64,000 bases of DNA from Batkoa obscura (taxonomy: Eukaryota; Entomophthoromycota; Entomophthoromycetes; Entomophthorales; Batkoaceae). Positions 45,396 through 56,590 of the stretch are shown piece by piece. The position numbers and the translations under genes are program-made. The notes beneath the pieces are model-generated. The model was not told the DNA's origin, searched no databases, and saw nothing but the letters and a program-made list of their open reading frames with translations. The stretch spans positions 1,550,001 to 1,614,000 of the forward strand of contig JASVEC010000003.1 of the NCBI GenBank assembly GCA_030770535.1. Direction: 5' to 3'. Each line of letters starts with the position of its first letter. Within the stretch, counting starts at the first letter, position 1.

Positions 45396-47188
45396 TCTTT
45401 ATGACTTTAGATGATTAAATTAATAAATATGATTTCAATCAATTTATTACTTTGTTGGTTTTATCTCATCTTTATATCCACTATTGTTTTTTAATTATGA
45501 TGTCAACTCTTTTTTTATTCTTAGCGAAATTTTTTTTTAATTCTATTCTCTAAATTTAATACGAATAAAAATAGCTTTCACGCTAATTCAGTATACTAAA
45601 TTTAGTGTTAAATTTATGCTTTTTTTTTAAAGGAAAACAATAAAAATAGGATTTTGTTTTTTTAGAGTAAATTTAACAAAACCAAGCAATTATTTTTAGA
45701 GTAATAAGTAACATTCCTTGCTTAGTATTAATTATAACCTGTGGTGCGTTTCGTTTTATATTAGATTTATCAACAAATAGAGATAGTGAGTATACCGCTT
45801 ACTATTCTAAATGTATTATCATTGAAAACAAAATAGCAACACTAAATTAAAAAACGGAGAAATCATTTTACTAGAATTTGCATTGAATAAAGTCTTATAT
45901 TTAAATTGACTAATTCTCCGCCCATAAATTTTACACTTAAACTTATTGAATATTGTTGCACCCTTGAAATTCCTATCAATTTTTTCCGTAACAAAAGTTT
46001 ATTTAATTGGTTCTTAAATTGTTGATTTTAGATTTGAGGAGTTATTTCGCTAATTTACAGCATTGAAGCCAAAAAATATAGAGTTGTAAAATAAAAAACT
46101 ATATTGTACTAATACTACATGTTTTTATAATTTTTAATAAAACTTAAGCAATGTTATATAAATTAGCTCTAAATTAATAATATAAATGTCATGTTTATTA
46201 TCAGATTATTTAAATATTGTGATTTAAACATGCAAGTAGATGGTTCTGAACATTATTATTAAAACTTCCTTTAGAAAACATCACTTTTTTAAACTATATA
46301 TAGCAATTATAATCAGCTAATAATACATATAGTCATAGTAGATGTAGTGCATATATTGAATTTTACGAAAGCAAATTGCCAGACATCAGACATTAATAGC
46401 ATTGGGCATGATAGTAAAGTTACTTTATATTTAATTACACTTAGATATGGAATTATAAAAGCGTTAATAAAATTTGCTCAGGGTGTAAGTGCAAATTGAT
46501 CTGTTAAGCAGTCTTTTTAGTAGCAATGTCTATATAATAATTAAGCTATTAAATATTAAGTTTTTATATTTAATAGCTTAAATACATCAATGTACGAAAA
46601 GTATATACTTTTCTTAAGTACTTTTTCTAATAAAAATGTGCTAAGGTTGTTGATTTTTGTAGTGATGTTTAATATATAAACATAATAGTTTGCTTATTTC
46701 TTTATATAGTTTTGAAGAGCCTTTTAGCTCTTTAAATTAAGTACAATTATAAAATCTTAACTTCCGTTTTTTATTGTACTGTTAACGGCGAGGATGATAT
46801 GAATTTGTTTGAATTATTTTCAAATATCACACTTGAATAAATTTAAAATTTTACAGCTTTCATTTAAAAATTTGAATATAATTTAAAAATGTTATCTCCT
46901 CCTAATGTTTATACTATAGCTGCTTGATTGAAAACGTACTTGATAAAAATATCTTTATATGATTCATTTTCATAGCATTCAATTTAAAGAAATCTATAAA
47001 ATTTTGAATTTTGAAATTTTTACTTTAGCTAATATTAGCTATAACCTCCTTTTAAGTTTTAACAATAGTATAGAATTATTTTCAGATAAAAAGGACATAG
47101 CAACAATACGGTTGTGTAATATTGTAAAATTTTAGAATAACTACTTTTAATAAATATAATTATAAATATACAATATGGATACCGACGA
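45396..47188. other. Intergenic region
   Basis: 1.8 kb of AT-rich DNA without a supported gene. It contains one perfect hairpin at 46541-46581. Confidence 0.45.
46541..46581 (+). repeat. Perfect 16-bp stem hairpin
   Basis: TTAAGCTATTAAATAT and ATATTTAATAGCTTAA are exact inverse complements with a 9-base loop (TAAGTTTTT). It is intergenic, AT-rich and of unknown role. Confidence 0.6.
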
Positions 47189-47539
47189 TTACCTAAACTG
47201 ATATATTGGAGGGGGGTCCCAGATATATGTGTAATTTGAGCCAGGTTGAAACTGATCAGTCCTACGATAAAGAAAATGTTTGGTGTCAAAACTATATTTA
47301 AGTAGAATGCCGATGGAATAACATATAGTTGGATATATGGTACTAAGTTCAAACTGATAACAATATAAGTCATTGTCATTATAAGCGAAAGTTGTATGCT
47401 TTGATTCCATGTCATAAAAATAGCCGATAATGCCCCCTGCTTCAAAGTCATAAATAAAAGCATTTGGATAAAGTTTAATATCAATTATCACTCCATATAA
47501 TTTATTGTTTAGCAAGATATAAGATTCTGTATAAATCAT
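47189..47539 (-). CDS. Hypothetical protein, 116 aa (possible fragment)
   Basis: ATG 47539 to TAG-free end at 47189. Composition is protein-like, rich in Tyr, Phe and Asp, and includes YDFEAGGIIGYFYDMES and GSNYTYIWDPPPIYQF. It has more G and C than its flanks. No signal peptide, membrane helix or known domain. It may be one exon of a longer gene or a fragment: the last codons (TTT AGG TAA) also offer a splice donor, but I found no convincing next exon. Function unknown. Confidence 0.35.
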   Translation of the reverse strand: MIYTESYILLNNKLYGVIIDIKLYPNAFIYDFEAGGIIGYFYDMESKHTTFAYNDNDLYCYQFELSTIYPTICYSIGILLKYSFDTKHFLYRRTDQFQPGSNYTYIWDPPPIYQFR

Positions 47540-47715
47540 TTAGTGCTTCTAATTTTTTTATTAACAAGTTACCATTCAGTCTATCTGTACATTTCCCACC
47601 ATACCCAAATAAACTTTCAAAAGCGCGATCAAATTAATTAGTTAGATTTCATAATAAAGGAATTCCGAGTTTATTGCTACATACTCACTTTGAATTATAT
47701 AGGTTTCATTGAAAT

Positions 47716-47821
47716 ATATGGGGGGTTTTTTCTTGATTTCATCACTTTTTCCATTTTTCAAGCGCTATTTGAGTAGAATAATTGTTAGTAAAATTCTTGA
47801 ACAAAAAAATACACCCCTATG
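47716..47821 (+). mobile_element. MITE family A, copy 12
   Basis: ATAT-GGGGGGT on the left and ACCCCT-ATG on the right, with core TCAAGCGCTATTTGAGTAG. Its right terminal repeat supplies the TAG that ends the reading frame at 47817-48230. Confidence 0.82.
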
Positions 47822-48230
47822 TACTGTTATTGCTTCCTTTCAAAATCTTATTACTTTCTCCAGTACTAATATTAAAATTTCTCATGTTCATCATCGGACC
47901 GTTTTCTATTGACATTTCTCTTAATGTGTTTTGGTTATTATTTGCTTCAAAGTGTGGATTTCTATAAGTCCCAGACACTATAACATTTGTCTCTCTTCCG
48001 CTATCTAGTCTATTCGAATCCTGATTTCCATAATTCATTACACTATTGGTTTCCTCAATATAGTTTCTTATACTAATAGATTCATGTGTATAATTCCTTT
48101 TATTGTTGGGATTCCTCCTATGCACCACTTTTGCTAACTCTAAAATTGTATCTTCCAGCTACATATAAAGAGCGGGCCCAAGTATCATGATTACTAGGCC
48201 TATGAGTAAATATTTCCAATAATCTTCCAT
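47817..48230 (-). pseudogene. Small membrane-anchored protein, probably truncated by a MITE
   Basis: Starts at ATG 48230 with a short acidic head and a hydrophobic helix (KYLLIGLVIMILGPALYM), followed at once by an in-frame TAG. The same frame then continues for about 110 Asn-rich codons (LELAKVVHRRNPNNKR...) and ends at a TAG formed by the terminal repeat of MITE copy 12. Less AT-biased than the flanks. It looks like a degenerate gene that lost its C-terminus to the insertion. The internal TAG could instead mark a missed intron, but no splice sites fit. Family unknown. Confidence 0.35.
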
Positions 48231-49810
48231 TTTTGAAATACATACCTCGACTATTTTTTTAATCTTTCTATACTTTTAGTCCTACTTTGTACTACCTAAT
48301 TTTTGATTTAGTAGACTAGTTTATACCTTTGCTTATAATAATCAGGGTAAAAGTTAGCACTAAATTTGCTATTTGGTATTATTCGTAGCTAAATATACTT
48401 CCTATACAAAAACTATAGTGTATGACCAATGAACTACTATTTGAGTATGAGTTTAACATTTTGTAACACTGTATGCTGCTCTTTCTTATTTACTTTGAAC
48501 AAAGATAGAAGGGAAATAAAATATATTAACGTGAAAGGATGAATAGGGTGGTTTTAATAAGTTGTATAACTTGGTAAAATTTAGGAATTGTTATAGTCAG
48601 AAGCTTAAATAGAAACATCGAACTAAAGTCTCATAGTCGATACAAGGAGGCTTTTTTTGATTTTTTGAAAACCTGTTGTTCAGCAGTTAAGCTTTCACAA
48701 ACTCCTATTAAAAATGCATATCAAAAATGCTTAATTTTTATACATGGATAATTGCTGCCACGATCTTCACGTCATGAAAAGCACAAAACACCTTTTTGTA
48801 CTAATATTTAATACGGTTTTTTAAATATCGCAATGTTGTTCATTTCGTTTCCCTTTTAAGTATAGCAAACGATAAGTCTTTTATAGATAAATTTTTGTCA
48901 ACTTGCTAGGTAATGCTTTAATTTACTTTCTAAATATTTTCAATTAACTTTTGCTCTTAAAACTATCACTTTTATATGATTAACCAATAGTACATATATA
49001 GTATTAACCCCTTCCAAAAAAATATATGTTTTAAAAGCGGCAAAGCCTATTTAGTAACTATATTAGCTTACTATTGGCATAAGTATTAACCGGATCAAAA
49101 TATTGTAATAAACATAATCCAATATGTAATTGTTAAGCATAATATCGACTGAATGACAGTCAAATTCAGAATACCGTATAGGTTGCAGAGGCTAGAGGAG
49201 GATATGAAATACATCGCATTAATCTAAGATCTGTGATTAACCTTCAGGGAATGCTTTTATTTATAAAACTTTAAATTGTAAAAACACCAAAAAACTCTCT
49301 AAATCATTTTAAAAAAACTTATTGACGATAAAATCTTTGTTGCCATTTAGTTGCTAATGTAGAAAGATACCGTGTGTAGGATGAGTGGAGCAGCAAAGCC
49401 ATGTTAGAGGGGACTTGGGGTTTAAGACGTTGGAAAATTATTTTAATAAGGCAAGTACCAAAGCGTATAAAAGTTTTTCTTAGAGAAGTTCAAATTTTCT
49501 CTTTTAATGTTGATTAATTTGCCTTTTGTGGTGGTTAAGTTACTTTAATTAGCGTGGACATTGGCACAATAATAATAAAAACATGTCAACTATACATATT
49601 AATTATATTGTAAAGCATAAAGTATTGCCGCTTTGATATAAATGATTTCGTATAATTTTTATGCCTTAACTTGTTTATACTAGTAAGCATCGCTAAGGGC
49701 TGGCCTAAAAACCTTTGTATCTAGTACAGTAAACTTTCAATAAAAACACAATATAGAGGAGAGTTTGATTAAAAAAATTAGATGATTTCAATTGGAACTT
49801 TATTATGATA
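48231..49810. other. Intergenic region
   Basis: Nothing supported on either strand. The sequence is slightly less AT-rich around 49140-49260 and 49360-49440, but no frame or repeat was recognised. Confidence 0.4.
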
Positions 49811-51412
49811 TCACAGCAAAGGCTGAAAGTTTAGTTTGTAATTTTCTAGTAGAAGCAAGAAACTATCAGCAAGACTAAAAGAAGTATCTTTGAACTGGGG
49901 AGAATCTTTATCGTAGGACACGTGATACTTAATAAGTATAAGAGCTAGCACTAATTTTTGCTCCAACATTAAGAAGTTCATTCTAATACACAATCTTGTT
50001 CCTATACCAAATAGCATCCAAAGATAAGGATCAATTCTATCATCATTCATAAATCTCTCTGGATCAAAAATATTAGGATCTTTCCAATTATCTGAATCAC
50101 GATAGATTGAGTATACATCGATTTCAATGGTACTGTTTAGTGGAACACTAAATCCGTTCACCTCAAATTATTTTTTATTAGCTCGAGCTGGTAATGTATT
50201 TGGGGAAGTATTTTTGTGTTTAAGAATTTTACTAACAATTTTTCCACTCAAATAGCGCTTAAAAGATGGAAAAAGTGAAGCCAAAAAAAATACCCCCATT
50301 TGCTGATGGATATAACCTCATTGTTTCCTTTATTACAGCATAAAGATAGTGCATCTCTTTGGTTTGTTCAACAGTTAAAATAATTACATCAGATATTACT
50401 TTATTATTGTATTCATTCATACTCATCACTTTCATTAATTCTTTATGTACTTTTTCTTGAATATCTGGATTTTGAGCCAAGAAATACAAGCCAGCAGACA
50501 ATGCAAAAGCAGTAGTATCATGACCAGCTAATAAAAATATCACAGTATTGTCATGAATTTCTTTTTCAGTAAATTGAATATCTTCTTCCATACTAGCTTT
50601 TACCATTAAAGTTAAAATATTTTCATCAGCTTCACTTTACTTTGATTATTAGCCAAACTAAGTCTCTTTTCTTTCAAGATTGAATTAAAGTAACTTTCAA
50701 GGAGCGTTAGCTGATCATAAGCTGGTTTACGAAACGGATTCCAAGAGTCATCAAAAAAGGGGAAAAAGAAGTAAAAAGCTTTAAGCGAATCATCTTGAAT
50801 ATAATTATAAGCATCAATAAGCTCAACACGATCATTTTCAACAGAATTAAAATCTACATCCATAATGCCTCTACCTAAAGCATCCATAGTAATCCTTTGC
50901 ATGTATTTATAAACATCAATATCTTTCCCATTCACTTTTTCAGCTACTTCAAAAATCCCTTTAATAGTTTCAGTAAATATTTGAGTGGAGAACTATTTTT
51001 TAAAAGGCAGGTTTAACGCTTTACAGTGACGTTTCCATACCTCATAATTAGAAAACACTAGATTGATACCCATGAACTTGGCAAATAAAGTATTAGAAAA
51101 TGATTCTACAGGTATTTCTTTAAGAAAGTTAACAGTGTCATTACAAAGCATATTTACTGCTTTTGAACATAAGACTAAAATCCCCCATGATCCACCTGTA
51201 TATTGTGATTGAACTTTATACTCCCTTGATAAATCACTGTTGAAGGTTTCAATGTTAGTGTCTTTTGATACTGTTAAAAATATAGATTTGGAAATATAAA
51301 ATAAATCTCTTGATGGAAAATGAGCTAACTTGTCAGGCTTTTTAAAAAGCTTAAAATAAAGAAATGCTATCAAAGTGACAAGCAAAAGTATAGTTGCTAT
51401 TATCTTTAACAT
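49811..51412 (-). pseudogene. Cytochrome P450 pseudogene
   Basis: Full-length relative of the P450 at 7845-9347, from anchor (MLKIIATILLLVTLIAFLYF) to the C-terminus (LENYKLNFQPLL). Breaks: an in-frame TAG at 50993-50995; a one-base deletion near 50633 (SKSEADED becomes SKVKLMKI); a MITE inserted at 50198-50301 in the codons after the K-helix; and a TAA where the paralogue has Glu of KKEFEVNG (about 50167). The haem loop reads FGIGTRLCIRMNF, with Arg instead of Gly after the Cys. The middle (about 50545-50900) is nearly identical to the intact paralogue while the rest is far more diverged. A second MITE lies directly upstream of its ATG. Confidence 0.92.
50198..50301 (-). mobile_element. MITE family A, copy 13 (inside the P450 pseudogene)
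   Basis: ATTT occurs on both sides of GGGGAAGT...ACCCCC. Removing the element plus one ATTT gives exactly the 21-base spacing found in the intact paralogue, which defines an empty site and supports a 4-bp target duplication. Confidence 0.92.
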
Positions 51413-51514
51413 TTTTTTATTTCTTTGGTTTCATCACTTTTTCCATTTTTTTATCGCTATTTGAGTGGAAAAATTGTTAGTAAAATTCTTAAACAAAAAA
51501 ATACATCCCCATTT
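51411..51514 (+). mobile_element. MITE family A, copy 14 (just upstream of the P450 pseudogene)
   Basis: Core and right end intact (ACATCCCC-ATTT). The left end is altered, with the Gs of the terminal repeat lost, but it is also preceded by ATTT. It overlaps the pseudogene's start codon position. Confidence 0.82.
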
Positions 51515-52224
51515 ATTATTAATGCCTATTTAGTTATTCACTATATGCTTCTCATAATATTCTTTTAATTTTCATTACCATACTACACCAGAATTTTTTA
51601 AAGAAACCTGTATTTTTATTATTTATAGCTAAATTCGATCTAATGTACATAATTTATAGGTTATGAGATATATAATAGACCATTAAAAGCATGTTAGATG
51701 TATCAAATACATGACATGATACTTTGTATAGTTTTAATTTATATTTAATATTACTTTATAGCCATAAATTAGTAAAAAAATTAATTTTTGATGAATAGCA
51801 TCTGAAATTTAGAACCTTCTTAATAATTTATATTAAGGTCATTATGCTATTTTGTAGAATAAATAGGGGAACGATTTATATGATGCATATATATAATTTA
51901 AACTAACTTACATTATCATGATTCAGCCTTTAAAATTATTTTAGCATAACCTCCTCTGTAGCTTGGGTTTTCGCGTTTAGTTATAATATTTTATAGCTAT
52001 TTTTTATGGATATCAAGTCAGTTATATACGAAAACTGCCATAAAAATTAAATCCATAATTGATAAAAAAGGTGAGAATAGCTAAAATCAATTACATAAAT
52101 TATACTCTAATCAACTTTATTGGCTATTATATCATCCCTTATGTTACAAATGACAAAATGACATAATTGAAAATCATGTGGCATTATAGAGAAGTATATA
52201 TAAGACGACATTTCTAATTGACTA
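51515..52224. other. Intergenic region
   Basis: Upstream region of the glutamine-synthetase-like gene. TATATAAG at about 52197-52204 is a possible TATA box. No other feature. Confidence 0.4.
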
Positions 52225-52251
52225 ATGAAAGATTACAAAAGCAAAATAAAT

Positions 52252-53880
52252 ATGCCAACCAGAGACTATAAAGAAGAGTCAATAACTATCGAGAAGTTAA
52301 AGGATCAACTTAAAGATGACAACAAGGTAATTTTATTTTTAATACCATTATTTTAAACTATACTTAATATATCAGGTGAAAATCGCTGGTATTGATATTA
52401 ATGGAGTATTAAGAGGGAAAGTGATTAGCAAAGAAAAGTTTTTTAGCAGTGTAAAACATAACTCATTTGGTTTCTGTTCAGTAATATTCGGTTGGGATTT
52501 ACACGACCAAAATTATTTTCAATCTAGCAAATATTCTAGTACTGAAAATGGTTATTCAGACCTTCTCGCTAAAATTGACATCGCATCCTTTCGTAGGATC
52601 CCATGGGAAGACAACATTCCCTTCTTTTTAGTAGATTTCTTTATTGAAGAAGGTAAAGTGTTACCTGTTTGCCCTAGAAATGTATTGAAAGGAGTGATTA
52701 GTAATTTAAATTCGTTGGGATTTAACCCCTACTGTGGAGTAGAATATGAATGGTTTAACTACGATGGTAACAATTTATTTCTTTTTCTTTTCTTTAATTC
52801 ATAAAAGGTAGAAACTCCCCAGAGCTTATCTGAGCACCCTTCTACCCCCAAATTCCTTACCCCAGGCTATTTCGGATACTCGTTGTTACGTACTAATTTA
52901 AAAAATGATTACTTTAGTGACATTTTTGATCAATGCAAAAAATTTGATATAGATATTGAAGGCCTCCATACTGAAACAGGTTAGTTGTTTTTTCTTCAAC
53001 ATATATATAAATTAAATGTTACCAGGTCCTGGTGTATACGAAGCAGCATTAGCTTATTGCCCAGCATTAAAAATGGCTGATAATGCAGTATTGTTCAAAA
53101 CTGCAGTGAAACAAATAGGGCTAAAACATAATATTATGGCATCATTTATGGCTAAACCTAAGAGTGATTTACCAGGATGTTCCGGACACATCCATCTTTC
53201 ACTTAAGGATCTTCAGGATATAAATAACATGTTCATTGGTGAGGGAAAAAATATATCAAAGACATTAGATCATTTTATTGCTGGTTTAGTCTTGGCATTA
53301 CCTTCAATTATGCCTTTTTTAGCCCCTACTATTAATAGGTAATTTTTTAGTCTTATTTATTTATTGGTTTGTTTATTGGTTTATTAGTTACAAAAGATTA
53401 AACGAAAATTATTGGGCCCCAGTAAGGGTTGCTTGGGGATATGATAACCGATTAGCTTCTATAAGAGTTATTGCCCCTCCAACGTGCTCTAAAGAGGCTA
53501 CTCGTATTGAAATAGTAACTTAATTTAACAAATATTAGAGTAAATTCTAAATTTTATAGAGAGTTTCTGGATCTGATATCAATGCTTCATTAGCTATTGC
53601 AGCAATCCTAGCTTCTGGAAGCTACGGAATAAAAAACAAGTTAACAAACCCATTACCACCATTGAAAGAAGGACAAAGTTTAAATGATTACCCTGGTGAA
53701 AAACTACCAAAAAGCTTAAAGGAGGCACATGAACTAATGAACGCAAAGGATTCGTTTGCTAGAAAAGCGTTAGGTGATGATTTGATTGACCATTATTCTC
53801 TTGTTTGCAGACATGAAATTAATCTTTTTGAAAGTGCTGTGACAGATTGGGAAACCAAAAGATATTTTGAATTAATTTAA
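52252..53880 (+). CDS. Glutamine-synthetase-like enzyme, FluG/type-I fold (six exons, 464 aa)
   Basis: Exons 52252-52326, 52376-52766, 52812-52979, 53026-53338, 53388-53514 and 53560-53880 join in frame through introns of 45-49 bases. Catalytic motifs of type-I glutamine synthetases are present in order: CGVEYEW (metal-binding Glu pair), HTETGPGVYE (Glu ligands), GCSGHIHLSL (His of the GxGxHxHxS motif), RLNENYWAPVRVAWGYDNR and IEIRVSGSDIN (Glu/Arg, split by the last intron). The N-terminus begins with a short charged head, then IAGIDINGVLRGKVI, as in the FluG/lengsin branch rather than the fungal eukaryotic-type (GSII) enzyme. It probably ligates an amine to glutamate; whether ammonia is the substrate is unknown. 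An in-frame ATG at 52225 would add nine residues. Confidence 0.9.
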
Positions 53881-54718
53881 TCAAAAATAAAATATAAATA
53901 CCTGTATAGAATTAGTCTACATTCATTCATAAAACTAATTAATTTTATTTGTATAATGACATTTACAACAAACATGAAATATATTACAAGTTTATGATAA
54001 CTTACAATATAAATTGATATACTAAAAGGTAATATTTTTCTAAAATATGGTTACTTATAGCTATAAAAATCAACTGAAATCATTTGTTTTGACTATTTAA
54101 AAAAGCTATAATTATAAACGATTAATATAGAATTTATTAGACATAAATATTAAAGAAAAATTTTAAACTATTTTAATGATAAACAAATTAATAAAATAAA
54201 CATAAATTTGAAAGAACTACAAAATGATTATACAAATACTTTTATACTTTTAATATATATGAAATATTAAGCAATATTACCCTGTTTAATTTAAATCAAG
54301 ACTTTTATCTTTAATAATAGCTATTTTATAAAATATCAAAACTGTAAAGCTTATTGTAAAAAAATTAATACATTATTTTTACTTATGATTTATGCACTTT
54401 TGTAAAAATAAAATAAACATTTTAAGATAAAAGCTTTGCCATTTGCTTGAAAAAAACTTTGTACATTCTTATTTGTAGATGTAAAAAAGAACTTCAATTT
54501 AATGATGTCTTTTTATTTAAAAATATGAGATAACTCAAATTTCTCTTATTTGAAAATACTATTATTTCAGACTTTCTGACTCAGAAATTTTGTTGACTAA
54601 ACTTATAAAAGTATTTAGATATAGTAATTTATCACAACAAGAATTTTTTTGATAAAGAATCGTTATACATTAATAAACCTGAAATTAAGTTTTCATAATC
54701 AAATGTTATTTTTATTAA

Positions 54719-54822
54719 ATATGGGGATGTATTTTTTTGTTTAAGGATTTTATTAATAATCTTTCCGCTCAATAGCGCTTAAAAATGGAAAAAGTGATGA
54801 AACCAAAAAAACACTTCCATTA
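54719..54822 (-). mobile_element. MITE family A, copy 15
   Basis: ATAT-GGGGATG on the left; the right end is worn (CACTTCC-ATTA). Core CCGCTCAATAGCGCTT with one base missing. Confidence 0.82.
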
Positions 54823-55089
54823 CTAATTAAATATAATGTTAGAGTTAAAGTTAGTGTGGTTAAGGCTAAGGTTAAAGTTCAAATCTTAAAAAATAAGCAT
54901 AATATTATTAATTCTTAAAAGTTTAATAATAATTTTTAAATAGCGCTGCTAAACCTTAAGTTTGCATAAAATTGCATAAATTTTTTCAATCAAATGGCAA
55001 ATTTTTTATTACAAATTGTTCAATCTTTTTGTAAAAGTGTGTAAATTATAAAAATAATGTTATAAAGGTTCAAATATTTCAAAATTAAA

Positions 55090-55190
55090 ATATGATGATG
55101 TGTTTCTGTTCAAGAATCTTACTAATATCTCTACTCAAATAGCACTTAAAAGTTGAAAAAATGACGAAACAAAAAAAAACACCTTTATAT
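55090..55190 (-). mobile_element. MITE family A, copy 16 (degenerate)
   Basis: ATAT at both ends, but the G runs are lost (ATATGATGATG ... ACACCTTTATAT). Core CTCTACTCAAATAGCACTT. Confidence 0.65.
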
Positions 55191-56590
55191 AAAAATATAG
55201 ACAAATAAAATGTAAAAAGAATTGCATTTTATTCATTAATTTTAAAATATTTTTAAACAATGTTATTAATAAAAAATAATAATTTTTTGATATTAGTTTA
55301 TATGTCAAGTATTTTATTTAACTATGCGCCTAAAACAGTGTTTGTTATATTAAAATATTTTAATAATAACAATTTAGAAAAAAAATATACTGCGATTTAA
55401 ATGTCTCATTATTAGCTACGACTATAAATTAACCAGAAGATAAAATTCTATAATTTTAAAATATTTGTTAGAATTATTTTTTACAAACTATCATCTATTT
55501 TAAAAAGCTTTTTCTTTAAAGAGTGATTAAAAAGTTCAAAGGGCTGTGATAAAAATATAATGCTGTTATAATGTGTTTACAACTGGAGGACGGAAAAATA
55601 TACTATAAATAAATTAGTACTTTTAAGCAAACTTTTTTAAATTAAACAGGTAATTTGAGATTTTATAATTTTTGATAACCTGTAATCTTCAAAAATATAT
55701 ACATTTAATCGATAATTATTAGTAAAATTAAATTTAAAAAAACCTGCTTTAAAAAACTGCCCATATCCCAGATAAAACAATACGATCATATTATTTTATT
55801 TAATATTATTTTAAGCTGTTAAGAAAATTTTATATAAAAAGCTATTAAGAAATTTAGCCTCTACATAAACACGAATATTAAAATAACTCAACAACATAGT
55901 ATAAACTTGAGTTATTAATAGTAAACCATATAAGTTTTATTATTTGGGTTAAGATGTTTTTTTACTGTGGCCTTTGATATTGTTTTGTAAGTTTCAAAGA
56001 AAGAAAAGATGCTTAAGAGAACATTAATTGATTGATATCGCTTTTGTGCTATAATACAGGCTAAATAAAACTAAGAGTAACAAAAAAGCGATGAAGCATC
56101 AAATTTGATAATTGTATTAATTATATAATAAGTTAAAAGAGTGCAACTTTAGCATTTTTTTAAAAAGAACACATAAAACTAAGGACACCTTAACACAATA
56201 TTGTGACATAGGTTAAATAAAGTAATTAAATAATGATAGTTTTTAGATAAGACCTAGAATAGGGATTATAAAAAGGCTAAATCAATAGAACAGTAGTTCC
56301 TTTATTTAAGTAATAAACTATTTCGTTAACAAAATATTAATAAAGTAAATTAATAATTATAATATGAGTTATTTTTGAAACTAAATTAATAACTATATAA
56401 AATTATTAAATATTGGCTCTCCTCAATTTGAGCGTATACGGATAAATCAAAGTAAAAAGACAAGAAAAAAGAAGCATAATTTAAATAAAATATTACAAGT
56501 ACAATGATAAAATAAACTATATAAAGAATAAAATAACTCATTGAAATTATAAAAAATTAGACGACAATTATATTAAATAATCAACTGAAG

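Larger units (their letters stand above)
53881..56590. other. 2.7 kb AT-rich gap
   Basis: No gene seen. It contains two MITE copies, 54719-54822 and 55090-55190. A short stretch at about 54838-54885 has degenerate six-base periodicity (GTTAAG-, GCTAAG-, GTTAAA-like) but is too short and irregular to name. Confidence 0.45.

Noticed and set aside
54838-54885. Six-base periodicity resembling interstitial telomere repeat.
   Set aside because: Units are too degenerate (GTTAAG, GCTAAG, GTTAAA) and few; not the TTAGGG unit usual in fungi.
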